Assembly: GCF_000182565.1 (NCBI RefSeq)
Contig: NW_015971540.1
Span: 868,476 to 932,475 of the forward strand
Length of the DNA stretch: 64,000 nt
Reading direction: 5' to 3'
DNA from: Spizellomyces punctatus DAOM BR117
Lineage: Eukaryota > Chytridiomycota > Chytridiomycetes > Spizellomycetales > Spizellomycetaceae
Made by a program: the position numbers and the translations under genes. The notes under the pieces are model-generated. The model searched no databases. It was not told the origin of the DNA and saw only the letters and a program-made list of their open reading frames with translations. Shown one piece after another: positions 45,567-57,687 of the stretch; position 1 is the first letter of the stretch; each line of letters begins with the position of its first letter.

Positions 45567-48018
45567 TCACTTTCCCATGTGTACAAGTGTCCTATCTACA
45601 GTACCACCCCGCTCTGCCCTATATGTTCTTATCAAATCTCGGACGTGCTCTTTCACAGCTCGATCACGCTCTTCCACATATGCGTCCAGTTGAATGTACC
45701 GCTTGTCCTCCTACAATGTAATGAAATGAATACCTCCATAACAGTCCGTTTGGCCACAAAGCTCAACCTACCATCAAAACCTTCATAATCTCCTCCAGAC
45801 TGATGTGACCCCATTCATCCCCTTCCTTTGGTTCACCTTCGCCCTTCTCCAACGATTTTGCTCGAGTTTCAACAACCGCCTGCTTAACGTGGAACTTTAC
45901 AAAATTGTTTTCGCGTAAGAGTTCTAAAAGATCGCTTTGAGCCTTTTCCTTTCGTTCGGCTTGAAACCTTTCAAACGTTCGCTTTACGACGTCTTCAAGT
46001 TCATCAAGATCGTCGGAAGACGCCAATTTGCGCGCACGTGGATCCTGCAATATCCAGCCGCGAACCTGGTCCCATGTGGTAGTCAGATCAGTGGTATCTT
46101 TCAAGGCCGAATGGAAGGCGGCTAGCCGTTTCTCTTGTAGACGCGCCAAATGATCGGAAAACAAACGTTCTTTCTGCATGTCGTCAAGAGCGCGACATCT
46201 ATCCCAACGTGAATCACGCTCCAAGGATGAACGTGCATCTCTCCACTTTGCATCGGCGTTACGCACAAAATCAACTAGAATGGTCTGGAACAAAGTTGTC
46301 GCATCTTCTTTTTGAAGGGATTCCCTATGCATGTTCCTTTCTCTATTCAACCGACTTTGTTCCCGGCGCACTTGCGCTTCACGCTCACGAAGACTTGCTT
46401 CCTCCCTCGCCTTTCTGTCCCGTTCCTTTCTCTCTTTCTCCAGCCGCCTTTGATGTTCCTCATCCTCTTCTGTCAGTTTTCGGATATATTCTCGGAAAAT
46501 CTCCTCACGCTCTCCAGATGATCGCACAGCTTGATACCGGCGATCATCTTCAATCAGCCGTTTGATCCTTCTCCAGCTTGCGTCGACGTCGACCTCTTTC
46601 GTCTCTCTCAACAGCTGAATAAAGCCGTCCTTCGCAGCGCGGGTTTCCGATCGTTTGCGTTCTAGCTCATTTCCTTTCAACGCCGCAATATGTGCTTTGA
46701 AAAGGGGTTCACGTTCTTTGGCATCAAACCGCGCAAATCGCTCGTCTCGTTTGAACTTGCGGCTAAAGTCGTCCCAGCGTGTGCGATAAGTGACTTCGTC
46801 TTTCAAAAGCGACAAGTACGCCTCTTTCGTATCCTGCATAATGCCCCAAGCGAGTTTATTATATACCCGGGATCACATATTCGATCGTTTCAACTGCTAC
46901 CTTCACTTTGTGCTTCTTCTCTTCGCGGAGTTCTACTACCCGAACTTTGCAGTACTGCTCGAAAACTTGTTTTCTTTCTTTCAGGGTGCCAATCACTACC
47001 ATGCGATTTGAATGAATCAATGGCAGGCTGAATAATTAAAAGTACAGCAGGATACCTACATGTATATCGTCTATCATGAATGATTTTAGGAAGTTCCTTT
47101 TCCCAAGTTGAATACGGCGATACGTCCATTTCGCGCAACAGTTTTGTAAACTCTTCATTCTTTTGTTCCTGTGTCAAAGCTTCTGCTTTAATTTCATCTC
47201 CAGAAGGCTCTGGAGCCTCATCCTCTTTTCTCCGTTTTGCCACGCCCTCTGCTTCCTCATTATCTTCCGCCTTTCGTTTTGATGCGGTTCCAGTAGCATT
47301 CACGTCGACCTCTTCATCCATCACCTCTTTCGGCTCATTCTCCGGTTCAGCCTCGGAATGAAATTCATCACCATCCTCGCCGATGTCTACTCCCATCGCC
47401 TCTGCAATCAACTGTCCAATCAAATCACCAATTTCATCGGGCATATCCCACACGGATTCCTTGGTTTCCATATTATAAAAGAATTCATGATCCTTGCTCG
47501 TGAGTACAATTGTCCATTTAGTGGATGGAAGCTTCTTCATGCCAATGGGATGCTCGCTGGCAGGGGCACTAGGCGGTGTAGCCTTTCTCTCCGAGTTTTC
47601 GTCTGTTCCTGCTGGTTTCAGTTGCTTGGAAGTCTGGAGAATTTGTTGAGCGGGCGCTCCAGCCATAGGTGGTCGCGGCGGCGGTGGAGGTGGTCGGTAT
47701 TCGGCTGGTCGTTCCCATCTGCTTTCTTTTGTGATCTACAAAACTTGCTGGTCAGTGTCCGACGAGAAAGTAGTAAGGTAAGCGGGATCGTACAGAATTG
47801 TAGTAGTAGAAAGACCCATTCGGATCTCGATGCTCTGACCAAGCCAGATGGACAGGAGGAGGGCCTGGCGGAGGAGGTGGGGGGCGAATGGGAAGCTGGC
47901 CGTTTCCCGGACTGGCAGCACCGGGCTGCGACACTGGCAGTTGACGTGGCGGACGCTGCCGTTGTGGAGGTCTTGTGCGTGGTGCGGCGGGGTCGTATTC
48001 GGGGTCAAGAGGGTCCAT
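45567..48018 (-). CDS. TCERG1/CA150-like WW-FF domain protein
   Basis: Exons 47794-48018, 47060-47735, 46901-46995, 45772-46833 and 45567-45710 give 733 residues. A Pro-rich start is followed by two WW domains (WSEHRDPNGSFYYYNSITKE to SRWERP; WTIVLTSKDHEFFYNMETKE to SVWDMP), an acidic/KRK linker, and about six FF repeats beginning LLREMDVSPYSTWEKELPKI and RWDDFSRKFKRDERFARFD. The ASLREREAQVRREQSRLNRE segment matches TCERG1 rather than Prp40. The last 144-nt exon supplies the end of the final FF repeat (EDKRYIQLDAYVEERDRAV). The exon before it also reads into a stop at 45763 if the intron is retained. TCERG1 links RNA polymerase II elongation to splicing. Confidence 0.93.
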
Positions 48019-48677
48019 CTTTATGTAGATCTCGCTCTTACAGAGTGATATTCAAAATACCGTACGTCGCGAACAAATTGAACGAGTCCATGTGGCTTAG
48101 CATTGCTTATGGAGCTGCCAGTTCAACTTTTAACTTTGCAGAAGATTGTGTATTTGGATTAACAGTTGGCACTTTTTACGATAGGCAGATCATATCCGTA
48201 CAGATAAAGGAATAGGCTGTAATTGCTCTTTTGCTGATCGCACCCCCACCATCGCAACGACAGTCGTTGCAGGAATCGTGCAAACGACAGCCGTAGCGGG
48301 ACAATGAGGAATCGCTTACTGCAAACAATCCCAACGTAGGTTGCTTGATAACCAAACCCTTCAGTAATCGCTGGAAGCAACCACCCTTTACCCCCGCCGG
48401 ACCGCTCACCCTTTGCACACAATGATCGAGGCTTTGCAAAGCAAGCGGATTGGGGCATCTCTCACGTGACTAGTGGATGAGTCATTCGACGGCCGTGCCT
48501 TTGGTGTGTTGGGATCCTTTGCCCGTACGCGCTCAGAGTTTTTGGTTGTGTTTTCCATCTTGCAGCAGCATCCTTCTGCTTGTTGTCGAGAGCAGCTTTA
48601 TCGTGGGAGGGCGTGCAAAGGGTTTTCAACGTATAGTTGCTTGTCCTGCTGCTAGATAATAGGTTGAAGACCCAGTC
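48019..48677. other. Intergenic region between divergent genes
   Basis: About 660 bp between the TCERG1-like and Sec24 starts. Several short open frames overlap it without motifs. It probably holds both promoters. No repeat or RNA gene is seen. Confidence 0.4.
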
Positions 48678-51600
48678 ATGGCGAGTCCACCTCCCCCTTT
48701 CCCGCAACAGTCGCATATGAGACCAGGAATGCCTCCAACAGGACCACAGCCTGGAGGGCCGGCTCCGAGACCACTTCCTCTTCAAGGTGCATTGCCAAAC
48801 TCACCTGCCATGTTCCGACCACAGAGGCCACCAGCCGGTCCTGGAGGTGCTTTCACCGCTCCGGGACAACCTCAGGCGCATGGCCAGCCAGGAGTGCCCA
48901 CCTTTGGAGGTTCACAGCCGGTTGGTCCACCGAATGGAGGGCAGCAGTTTAGGCCGTCACCACTTCATCATCAGGGTAAGTCTATAATTTTGCTTTTTGT
49001 ATTTTTTTTGCTGCAAAGATCAGTTGGATGAACGCGCCTGGCCCATCCATCTTTCCGTTTTTCATTTCTGCTTGACTAGACTCATTCCGACAATCGAGCG
49101 CTTCGCTGCCCGGATTGCAACCTGGACAGCAAGCAGGACATCAGCCGGGGTATCAACCTGTATCACAACCAGGCCCGCAAGCTGGACATCATCCTGGGTT
49201 TCAGCCTGTATCACAGCCGGGCCTGCAAACGGGGCATCAGCCGGGTTACCAGGCCATGTCGCAACCAGGCCCACGTCCCATGCCTCCGCAAGCAATCTCG
49301 CCGGTTCCGCCTGGGTTTGGCCGACCACAACCAGGTTCAGCGCAAAGCGCTGGAGGCCTGGGAACCATGACGCCTGCTTCCGTTCCTGCTTCCGCTCCTA
49401 TGCAACCACAGCAACCACTAACCTCATCAGTACCTGGTGCCCCACAGCAACTATCGCAGCCTCCTACATCAGGAATGCCTGCTATGGATGGATTGGCAAA
49501 TCAAGTTGGTGCGATGCACATTGGACCTACTGGCGGGTCGCGCTCGACGAGAGCAAAACGCGTTTACGCATCGCCTCCAGGTTCTACAGCTGATCTTCAT
49601 GCCCCCGGAGGACAGGTGCCACCTATGCCTGGAGTTGGTGCTCAGCAATACGGAGCTCAGTTTGGACAACCTGGCATGCCTGGTGTTTCGGGACCGCAGG
49701 TCGGACAGCCTTCTGCATTTGGGCACGGTCCCGGGCAGCCTGGTTTGCATCCCCATCCCGGACAGTCACTGCAACAAGGTATGCCGTCGCAGCCCGTGCC
49801 TCCGTCATTTATCCCACAACCCGGCCCTGGCTTTGCCCAAGCTCCCACGTTCCAGCATCCATCCCAGCCTAGCATGCAACCGGGTATGCAACCTGGTATG
49901 CAACCCGGAATGCAACCTGGAATGCAACCCGGAATGCAACCTGGAATGCACCCCTCCCAGGCAGCCCCTCCGCAAGCTCGTTCACGAATTGACCCAAATC
50001 AAGTGCCCAGTCCGATCTTGGTACAGGAAAACGATCAGGCAATTTACCAAAATGCACCCTACTCCACGACATCCCGATCGGTCCCTCCCCTTGCGTCTAC
50101 AATTTTTAAAGCAATCGATGACGGGACATGTAACCCTAGATTCATCCGCCTGACCACATATAACATCCCTTGTACCGAAGAATTGGCGAATACTACATCA
50201 GTGCCACTGGGATTGGTTGTACAACCATTAGCCAATCTCAGTCACGAGGAGGATCCTATCGAAGTCGTCGATTTTGGAGAGCAGGGGCCAGTACGATGTA
50301 ACCGATGCAAGGCGTATGTGAATCCGTATTTCCGCTTCATTGATGGTGGGAGAAAATTTGTTTGCAACTTGTGTTCATTTGAGAATGAAGTGGCACCGGA
50401 GTACTTTATGAACCTTGATATGAGTGGACGCCGTATGGACATTATGCGACGACCAGAGCTGAGGAGAGGAACTGTTGAATTTATTGCGTCCAAGGAATAC
50501 TGTGCTCGTCCGCCGAAACCAGCGTCATACGTCCTTGCTATCGATGTTTCATGGAATGCTATTCAGAGTGGGATGTTGAAACGTGCAGTCGAAGCGATTC
50601 GTGAGCTGCTCTATGCCCAGGAAAAGACCCTCCCTCCTGGTACAAGGGTGGGCATCATGACATTCGACAAGTCCGTGCATTTCTACAATCTGAAACCGAC
50701 ATTGGATCAACCTCAAATGCTGGTGGTACCGGACATTGGCGATATTTTCGTTCCTTTGAACGAAGGTTTTCTAGTAGATCCCACCGAATCACGATCGGTC
50801 ATTGAGAATTTACTCGACACTCTGCCGACAATTTTTGAAGGGAACAGAATTAGTGAGCCTGCACTTGGTGCGGCGGTCCAAGCTGCTTATGCGGCACTCA
50901 AGGAGTATGGAGGGAAATTGACCGTTTTTCAGACGATGCTCCCAACCTTTGGACCTGGGCCGCTCAAGAATCGGGAAGACATTAAATTGTTGGGTACCGA
51001 CAAGGAGCGAACTCTGTATGAGCCACAAGAGTACTTTTGGAAAAAGCTGGCTCAAGATTGCTCGCAAAGTGGTATCTGCGTTGACATGTTCCTGTTCCCA
51101 ACGGCGTACATAGATGTAGCCACGATTGGAAGTTTGTCGGCTATTACCGGAGGTGATCTGTATCAGTACGTCAACTTTGACGTCAACCGGGACGGACTGC
51201 GGTTCGCAGAAGATCTTAAGCGCTCTTTGACGCAATTGTTCGGTTACGATGCATTGTTGCGAATTCGGGCATCAAATGGTCCGTCCCATCCTGCTCTCTA
51301 GTGGTTTGAATATCCACAGCTCACAGCCTTCTATCTTCTAGGCTTGAAGGTTGTCGAGCATTTTGGCAACTTTTACATGAAGAACAGTACCGATGTCGAG
51401 CTGGCCGGTCTCACCTCTCAGACAGCAATAGGAGTTGCCATCAAACATGATGGCAAATTGGACGAGAAACAAGAATCGGCTTTCCAAGCCGCTCTGTTGT
51501 ACACAACAGCCACCGGCGAACGACGCATTAGGGTACACAATATATCAGTTCCGAATACGGCGCTGTTGGGAAATGTCTTCCGGTATGCAGAAATGGACAC

Positions 51601-52831
51601 AACTATTAACTACCTAATGAAAGCAGGTATGGGTCACTTGTCCCGTGCTAGTTTTAGTATGTACGCTAAATGAAAACCATGGGAACTAGCGATCGCACAA
51701 ACTGTCAACTCTTCACTCAAAGCAGTGAGAGATCGACTAGCAGAAAAATGTGTCAAAATCCTGGCCGCCTATCGTAAACACGCCGCCTCATCATCATCTC
51801 CCGGACAGGTACGCCACATATCTCGTCTCCTGGCGTTCTGTAGAGCTATTCTAATAAAGAGCCTCTGTACCAGCTCATCCTTCCTGAATCCTTCAAGCTG
51901 TACGCGCTCTACACATTGTGTATGCTCAAGTTAAAGGCGTTTCGTGGAGGTAGGCGAGCTTGCAGTACGATAATTCTACTAAGACAGATGCTGAACGTCG
52001 TCAACAGGACCGGAGATGTCGACAGATGTGCGTGTGTTCAACATGCGCATGCTGAAAGCCCTTGGCGTTCCCGAATCGATTCCACTCTTGTATCCTCGTC
52101 TCATGCAGTTGCATGAACTACCTCCGCAGGTAAAACGATTGAGGGAGTGCTATCTACGTGTGAGCCTTTACCAACAGGATTCGTTGACCTTGCTATAGTG
52201 CGGAGAAGTAGATGAAAGGGGAAGAATAAGACTGCCGCCGCTTATCAGAGTATCACAAGAACGCCTGAGCTCGGCTGGTGCTTATGTTATCGGTATGATC
52301 TCTTTCAAGCTTGTTTTGTATGAACTGCCGGTAACCATTGGCTTTTTGATAGAAAACGGTCAGCAGATAATGATTTGGCTCGGCCGCGGTATTTCGCAAG
52401 AGTTTTTGCGAAGTGTTTTTGGCGTTGATAGCCTGGATGCCGTTGATTCCAAAATGGTGAGCAACGTGGTGCAGTAGATGCCAAGCATACGGCGGAAACT
52501 GATCAAGCGTTTTCCGTATCAGCGTACCATTCCTGCGTTTGATAACCCGACGTCCGTTCGCACGCGAGCAATACTGGACCAGTTGCAAGCTGACCGTGCA
52601 AGATATCTTTATCTTCAAATCGTGCGGCAACAGATGGACCAGTTTGCGGAAGTCGAGTTCAACAACCTTTTGGTAGAGGACCAGAACCTGGATAACATGA
52701 CATACGTTGATTACCTGGTCGCTGTGCATAGGTAAGGACCAACTGTTGTACAAGGCTAAATTGGCCCACGTGTCTAAATCCTTACTCGGAAATCGTGCAG
52801 GCAAATCCAAATGGAGCTTTCCGCGTCATAA
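48678..52831 (+). CDS. SEC24: Sec24, COPII cargo-binding coat subunit
   Basis: Ten exons give 1178 residues: 48678-48975, 49080-51278, 51342-51626, 51690-51808, 51874-51949, 52008-52129, 52199-52292, 52353-52456, 52523-52731 and 52801-52831. The first ~400 residues are Pro/Gln/Gly-rich and repetitive. Next come the zinc finger (VRCNRCKAYVNPYFRFIDGG with CNLCSFENEV), the trunk domain (YVLAIDVSWNAIQSGMLKRA), the beta-sandwich (FGNFYMKNSTDVELAGLTSQ), the helical domain (VRDRLAEKCVKILAAYRKHA) and the gelsolin-like domain (GQQIMIWLGRGIS). It ends VHRQIQMELSAS, as usual. Sec24 packs cargo into ER-derived vesicles with Sec23. The intron 52457-52522 has an AACTGAT branch-like site; the in-frame TAG at 52475 lies inside it. 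Confidence 0.97.
49873..49950 (+). repeat. Tandem 12-bp coding repeat (MQPG) in Sec24
   Basis: About six successive copies of ATGCAACCxGGx, with third-position variation, encode Met-Gln-Pro-Gly. It lies in the disordered N-terminal region of Sec24. Just upstream (about 49135-49275) is a looser repeat of roughly 16 residues of the GHQPGYQPVSQPGPQ type. Repeat-number change would be neutral for frame. Confidence 0.9.
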
Positions 52832-53146
52832 TGAAGACAAGATACCCTTGAATAGTGGGACTTTGGGGTATTGCTGTCAGCTTGACTGGCATATTGAGAG
52901 TTGGGAGTGAACAAGTTCTGAGAATCTCTTATGCATTTTTGTGCAATTAAATGTACTTAGACCTCTCCTACATATTCTGATGCGAGGGATTTTAGCTGTT
53001 CTGCCTATAGTGAGTTATATCTATACTAGCTACGCGCGGCTTGCGTATCCACTGGTGCAGAGGTCCAGGAGTGAACGTCCCCTCACAAGTTTGCCTTCCC
53101 GGCTCGTCTTGCCTGTCGGGTAAGCAAGAGGTTGATTTGTGGGAAG
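52832..53146. other. Convergent intergenic region
   Basis: About 315 bp between the stops of Sec24 and the nucleotidase gene. It probably holds two 3'UTRs. Nothing else is recognised. Confidence 0.4.
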
Positions 53147-54546
53147 CTACTGCTTCTCAGCAAGAACTTTGCGCACCGCCTCCATGACTTGGTCGTGAAT
53201 CTTCCCATTTGTGGCGACTACCCCCTTGTTTGCTCTCAAGGTACGACCGAGGGAGAAATCCAGAGGTTTTCCGTAGACGTCGCACGTTTGACCACCCGCT
53301 TCTTGGACTAGTAGAGAGCCACCAGCATGATCCTATCCCATTCAATAGTAACGATGAGCGTAGTGACCGAAGAGTGTTGAGAGCCGCCCGGCACATACCC
53401 AAATCTTTTCTTCATACGTCGCGCTGACAGGTAGTCGCAGATAGATGTCAGCATCACCTCGCGCCAACACCCCATATTTGCATTGACTGTCCATTCTCAC
53501 AGACGGCTTGGTGATTCCTAATAGAGAGGCAATCTTGGCTGCATCGCCTTGTGACGAATGACCCGCTTCAACTGACTCGCAGAATAGTGCATCTGCCGGG
53601 TTCGAGGTGTTGCTAACGTGGATGCGTCGCTCTTCCGTGCTTGCAAATGTTCGCTAGACAGATTGCTCAACCACGAGTTCAATAATAGAAATGCAGGACT
53701 GGAAATGACTTACCATATACGCCCCTTCACCTTTGACGGCAGTGAACAGGCACCCACGCTCCCCATCTGGTTTGGAAAGTTCTACTGGAAGGTTGGGACA
53801 ACCTAATACTCCCAGTTGAACTTGTCCATCCACAATCAGGGCCAAACACACTGCAAACTGCTCTCCTCGCAAAAATCCTTTTGTTCCGTCTGGTCATGAC
53901 CATAGAGAGGTATTAAGTGATGGGTGTGAGAGATGGGCGCAATAACTTTCGACATTTACCAATAGGGTCTAATGTCCAGAATCGACCTTTTGGCCCCCCG
54001 GTGTACATTCCCAAATCGATCGCTTTAAGTATCTGTTTCACCGTTCATGTTATAAAATCCATCACCGAAAACAGCGGGTTACAAGGGTGCTGAATGCTCA
54101 CCTCGTCGGTGGACATTGGTGAGTCCACGACACTGTTTGCAAGGTCAACAACTTTATCGCACGTTGCCTTGTTTTGCTGGAGTTCCGATGAATCCTCTTC
54201 GCCAACAATCGGGTCGTTTGGAAACGCAGCGTGAAGGATAGAGTTGACAACAGCTTGCGCTCCATAATCTGCGACTATTGAGGACATTGCGGTTCAACCC
54301 AACTGCCTGGGATGATTGCCGCACTTTTGCATGATAATCTCTTACCAGTGACTGGAGACTTGTCCTTTTTGCTAATAGTTTCTGCTGACACAAGGTGTTG
54401 AAATACTGTTTGGCATAACTTTGACGCCCGAAGGACTGCCTCCACGGCGATCGCTCGCTCTTTTGCCAGTACTTTTCAATATGGTAGTTAGATGTCAAGC
54501 AAAAATAGCTGCCAGTAGCAAGACGATACTCACATAGAGTAGACAT
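53147..54546 (-). CDS. MET22: 3'(2'),5'-bisphosphate nucleotidase (Met22/Hal2 type)
   Basis: Seven exons (54534-54546, 54346-54471, 54102-54274, 53960-54032, 53714-53889, 53399-53629, 53147-53332) give 325 residues. Metal-site motifs of the Li-sensitive phosphatase family are present: ISKKDKSPVTVADYGAQAVV, then PIVGEEDSS (Glu pair), LDPIDGTKGFLRGEQFAVCL (the DPxDGT signature) and EKIWDHAGGSLLVQEAGGQT (WDxAGG). It converts PAP to AMP, keeping sulfate assimilation and RNA exonucleases free of inhibition, and is a target of Li and Na. The first coding exon is only 13 nt (MSTL plus one base). An in-frame ATG upstream at 54654 is possible but would add an atypical Arg-rich leader. Confidence 0.95.
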
Positions 54547-54993
54547 GTGGATATAGCGTTTGACGGGGCGAATTCGGCGAACGAAACCCAGCATTGATGA
54601 TTTTGAATCTCTTAAAAGATCACAGCGAACAAAATGATGGACGTGTTTTGCCATGGCAACAAGTCCAAAATGCGTCGAGCGAGTTTCGAACCCCTCTGAT
54701 AAATCTTTAATGCCGCTTTGGGATTATCGACGCCAGCCGTTTTGCTCGCTGCCCAAGCAGGCTTAAAAAACTCGCACGAGGACATCAGCGTCGATGAACA
54801 AGCTCTCGTTCGCAAACGCATCGTGATTGTTGGGCCTCATTGCAGAGTCTTGGGTTTGAGAAAATCAAAGAGTGTAAGACATTTGTTTTCCATTTGGCCG
54901 TGAGGCAGTTTGCGCAGTTTCAGATGTGCTCAGCTATCAACGTCATACAGGGCTATTTGCACGCTTACCTCCAATTGCACCTTTCCATCACAT
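54547..54993. other. Divergent promoter region
   Basis: About 450 bp between the nucleotidase and T1-domain gene starts. Upstream in-frame ATGs exist for both (54654 on the minus, 54910 on the plus), but neither extension looks conserved. No other feature is seen. Confidence 0.4.
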
Positions 54994-56632
54994 ATGGCTT
55001 TGCCTACCCATGACCAACCTCCACCTTCACATAGTATAGCTGGCAGAGGTCATTCCATGGACGATCAACCCGAAAACCTTTTCCTACCGTTTGTGTACGG
55101 TCCGCCCTCTCGCTCTGGCCTCCCATGGTCAACCCTAGTCCTCTACGCGCTTGCCACAGTCGGAATTCTCTCCCTATTCCTGCATCTCTCGGGCGGTCGC
55201 CAAAGAAAACCATCCAAAAGCCATAAGCGAAGACGAAAAGTGACCAAACAGGTCGTTCCAACCCCCACTGGCGGCTTAGCAGATGCATCCGAAGCTCAGC
55301 TTACAAAGTTGGTGCAAGTCGAAGAGGAAGAAGAGACAGAATCAGATGAGGACGAAACTCCGCGACGCGGTAAGGACAAGTATTTTGACTGATCGGCAGG
55401 CGATGATGACTGACGTTTACATTATCTACACTTGAAGATTACGGCAAAGTCGTCGGTGATACTCTGACAAATGCGATGGTTAATGGTAGGTACCAGATGG
55501 TCTAAGCATGTATTCTTCAGCACGGTAACAGTTGGATTTTCACAGGCGCTGTCCTACTTAAGCGTAGTCCAATCCCAGATTTGCTAGCATCTATGACTGG
55601 GTATGGGTTGGAAGGCTACAAGCGTGTAAATAACGCTTTTAACGTTGAGGAGAAGATGGTGAAAGCAAGTCAGAAAGCCGTCTCTGCTGGAATACAGGCA
55701 ACTGGTATCTTTGCGCATGCGGCGATCAAGGCCGGCCTCGCCTATCAAATGGCCCCAGGCCGGCGGGAGAAAGTGCAAAGATTGGCTATACGCGAAGGCA
55801 CGGATGACGAAGACAAGCGAGTAAAGGTTGTACGAATTATAGAGAACGCCGTTCCAGGCAGTATACCCCCACCGGTACTGGTGGATGTCTCAACGCAGAC
55901 GGACGAGGATCTCGTTAATGGAGAAGCTACCGGGCCAGCTACTGCGACGGGTGGTGTTTCGAGCGTCCTTGCTTCTTACCTTGCCTCTTCTCTCCGTGTG
56001 GCGGGGAACGTTGCCACCGCCAGCAGTGAAGTGGTGCTCGGTAAAGATCGGACACTGAAACTTTTGGGGGTGGACCCGATAGAAGCTCGGCGCAATCCAG
56101 ACGCTCCCGAGGATGGGAATGTGAGATATATCAACGTCGGAGGTATTCTGTATGCAACTACTCTCGAAACGTTGACTGCTGCCGAAGGTTCTCTCCTTGC
56201 CGAATGGTTTGGAGATGAAAGCAAGCGGGCTAGTCTGGAGATCAAGGATGGTAGTTATTTCCTTGACAGAGATGGTAAGGCGGAACCCCGCACTTGAATA
56301 ATGAGAATTGCATAGCTTAACATTTCTTGGCAGGTACGCACTTTCGACACATCCTAAATTATTTGCGCGGTCTACCGACGCACGATACTATGTCGGGTGC
56401 CGCCTCACTAAAGCAGCTACTGCTGGAAGCTGAATTTTACCGACTTCCTGACCTAGCCGACGATGTGGCGCGTCGAATTACAGAGGTGGAGCTCGAGGAA
56501 CAAAGTGTGATGGAACTAGTAGACAAGTTAGTTCGCCGCGTGATTCCTGGTGGAATTTCCGGGCGTGCGGTGCTTTTGGCGGGGAATGCATTGCTTGTGG
56601 CTACTGCTATCGGTATTTTGTGGCTATATTGA
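54994..56632 (+). CDS. T1/BTB (KCTD-type) domain protein with membrane anchors
   Basis: Exons 54994-55369, 55438-55485, 55546-56274 and 56334-56632 give 483 residues. A first TM segment (STLVLYALATVGILSLFLHL) is followed by a Lys/Arg-rich stretch and an acidic stretch. A middle helical part (SGIQATGIFAHAAIKAGLAYQMAP-like, Ala-rich) comes next. A potassium-channel-type T1/BTB domain then reads VRYINVGGILYATTLETLTA, LAEWFGDESK and FLDRDGTHFRHILNYLRG. A C-terminal hydrophobic helix (AVLLAGNALLVATAIGILWL) ends the protein. KCTD proteins with this domain form oligomers, often Cul3 adaptors. Two membrane anchors are unusual. The membrane involved is unknown; a tail-anchored ER or outer-mitochondrial protein is possible. 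Confidence 0.82.
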
Positions 56633-56898
56633 GCTTAATGGGGCTGAAAATTGGAAAGGTTTGTATGATACATATACTCTAGATGCTCTTTTCGGGCAAA
56701 ATATTATAATCCATTCGCATTCTTCTCGTAAATGCATCCCATCAGCACATGTAAAACAAGATGTCGATATCTTTTAGTGTAGAGGTGACAGAAACTGGCA
56801 CTAGCTACTACACCAGGGAATAAACCGGCGACAACTGGTTCGGAAAAGCTAACTAACTACTAATAGGCAATTATACACGCAATACGTAACGGTTGGTT

Positions 56899-57231
56899 CT
56901 AACCGGATAATTGCCCACCACCGCACGCGGTCCCTACTAGGCCTTGATCCAGAACTCTTGATGGCATTGAAGCCAGAGTCTTCGCAACATTGGGGAGACT
57001 CGCAAGCTGGGGGATTTTCAGTGACAAGGCTTGGAGACTAAAAAAACTGCATGTCAGAAGATGACCCAATGACAAGAAATAAAATGATGCAATCAGTACA
57101 TACCAACCAAGCTCAACTAATGTGGCAGCATAATAGCAGCTTTGTTGGTTCCAAGTGATTGTTGCTGGTTCCAGTTGGTTGTAGTCATCGGGAGGGTGAG
57201 GTCCTCGGCACCACCACATCTGCATTCGCAT
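56899..57231 (-). CDS. Small hypothetical ORF, doubtful
   Basis: An uninterrupted 110-codon minus-strand frame starts MRMQMWWCRGPHPPDDYNQL. It contains a hydrophobic stretch, WYVLIASFYFLSLGHLLTCS. A GT-AG segment (from about 57116, acceptor near 57045) could instead be an in-frame intron that removes this stretch. The reason to list it is a TATA box about 115 bp upstream on the same strand. No homologue is recognised. It may be a non-coding transcript. Confidence 0.3.
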   Translation of the reverse strand: MRMQMWWCRGPHPPDDYNQLEPATITWNQQSCYYAATLVELGWYVLIASFYFLSLGHLLTCSFFSLQALSLKIPQLASLPNVAKTLASMPSRVLDQGLVGTACGGGQLSG

Positions 57232-57345
57232 GGTTGGACTTGAGAGTCATGATGAGGGTTGCGATGTGGGTCGCGATGAGTGTTGTGCAGATGGTTTGAG
57301 AGTCAAGGAACTGGTGAGGAAGGGGAGAGATAGCAAAAGGCCCCC

Positions 57346-57353
57346 TTTTTATA
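57346..57353 (-). promoter_or_regulatory. TATA box on the minus strand
   Basis: The minus strand reads CTATAAAAAGG, an almost ideal TATA box, about 115 bp upstream of the ATG at 57231. Three GCATGC...CACCGC elements lie just upstream. It suggests a transcribed minus-strand unit in an otherwise gene-poor stretch. Confidence 0.5.
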
Positions 57354-57361
57354 GACCTTTG

Positions 57362-57449
57362 GCATGCGCCTCACCGCAGTTCTTTTTTAAAAATATTAGC
57401 ATGCCACACCGCAGTTTGGAGACCATTAGCATGCATGCCTCACCGCTTT
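57362..57449. repeat. Three spaced copies of GCATGC(n)CACCGC
   Basis: Copies start near 57363 (GCATGCGCCTCACCGCAGTT), 57399 (GCATGCCACACCGCAGTTT) and 57433 (GCATGCCTCACCGCTTT), about 35 bp apart. They lie immediately upstream of the minus-strand TATA box. The fixed core and near-regular spacing look like binding sites for one regulator. The element is palindromic at GCATGC. Confidence 0.55.
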
Positions 57450-57687
57450 GAGCGATAGATGGGGGTGCTGATTATGCGATATGATTAACCGGATTATCCG
57501 GATAATAATGGATCCTAGTGCCATTTTCAATCACCTCCACACTATGTTCCATTCACGTGTTGCGCAGCAAGACACCAGCCTAAGCCACCCGAGATTACGA
57601 AGGCGCTTTGGGGCTCCGAACATTTGACCATTATCCAAAGGATTTCATCCAAAGGCTTGCCGTACTTGAGGTTTTTAGCAAGGCAAA

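Noticed and set aside
45763-45772. A stop at 45763 as the end of the TCERG1-like protein.
   Set aside because: A GT donor right after the preceding Met codon and an exon at 45567-45710 complete the last FF repeat. The earlier stop is read only if the intron is kept.
52457-52477. An apparent 21-nt intron, or an in-frame stop, in Sec24.
   Set aside because: A longer 66-nt intron (52457-52522) with a branch-like AACTGAT and a pyrimidine-rich acceptor keeps the frame and joins SKM to RTIPAFDNP as expected. No readthrough or tiny intron is needed.
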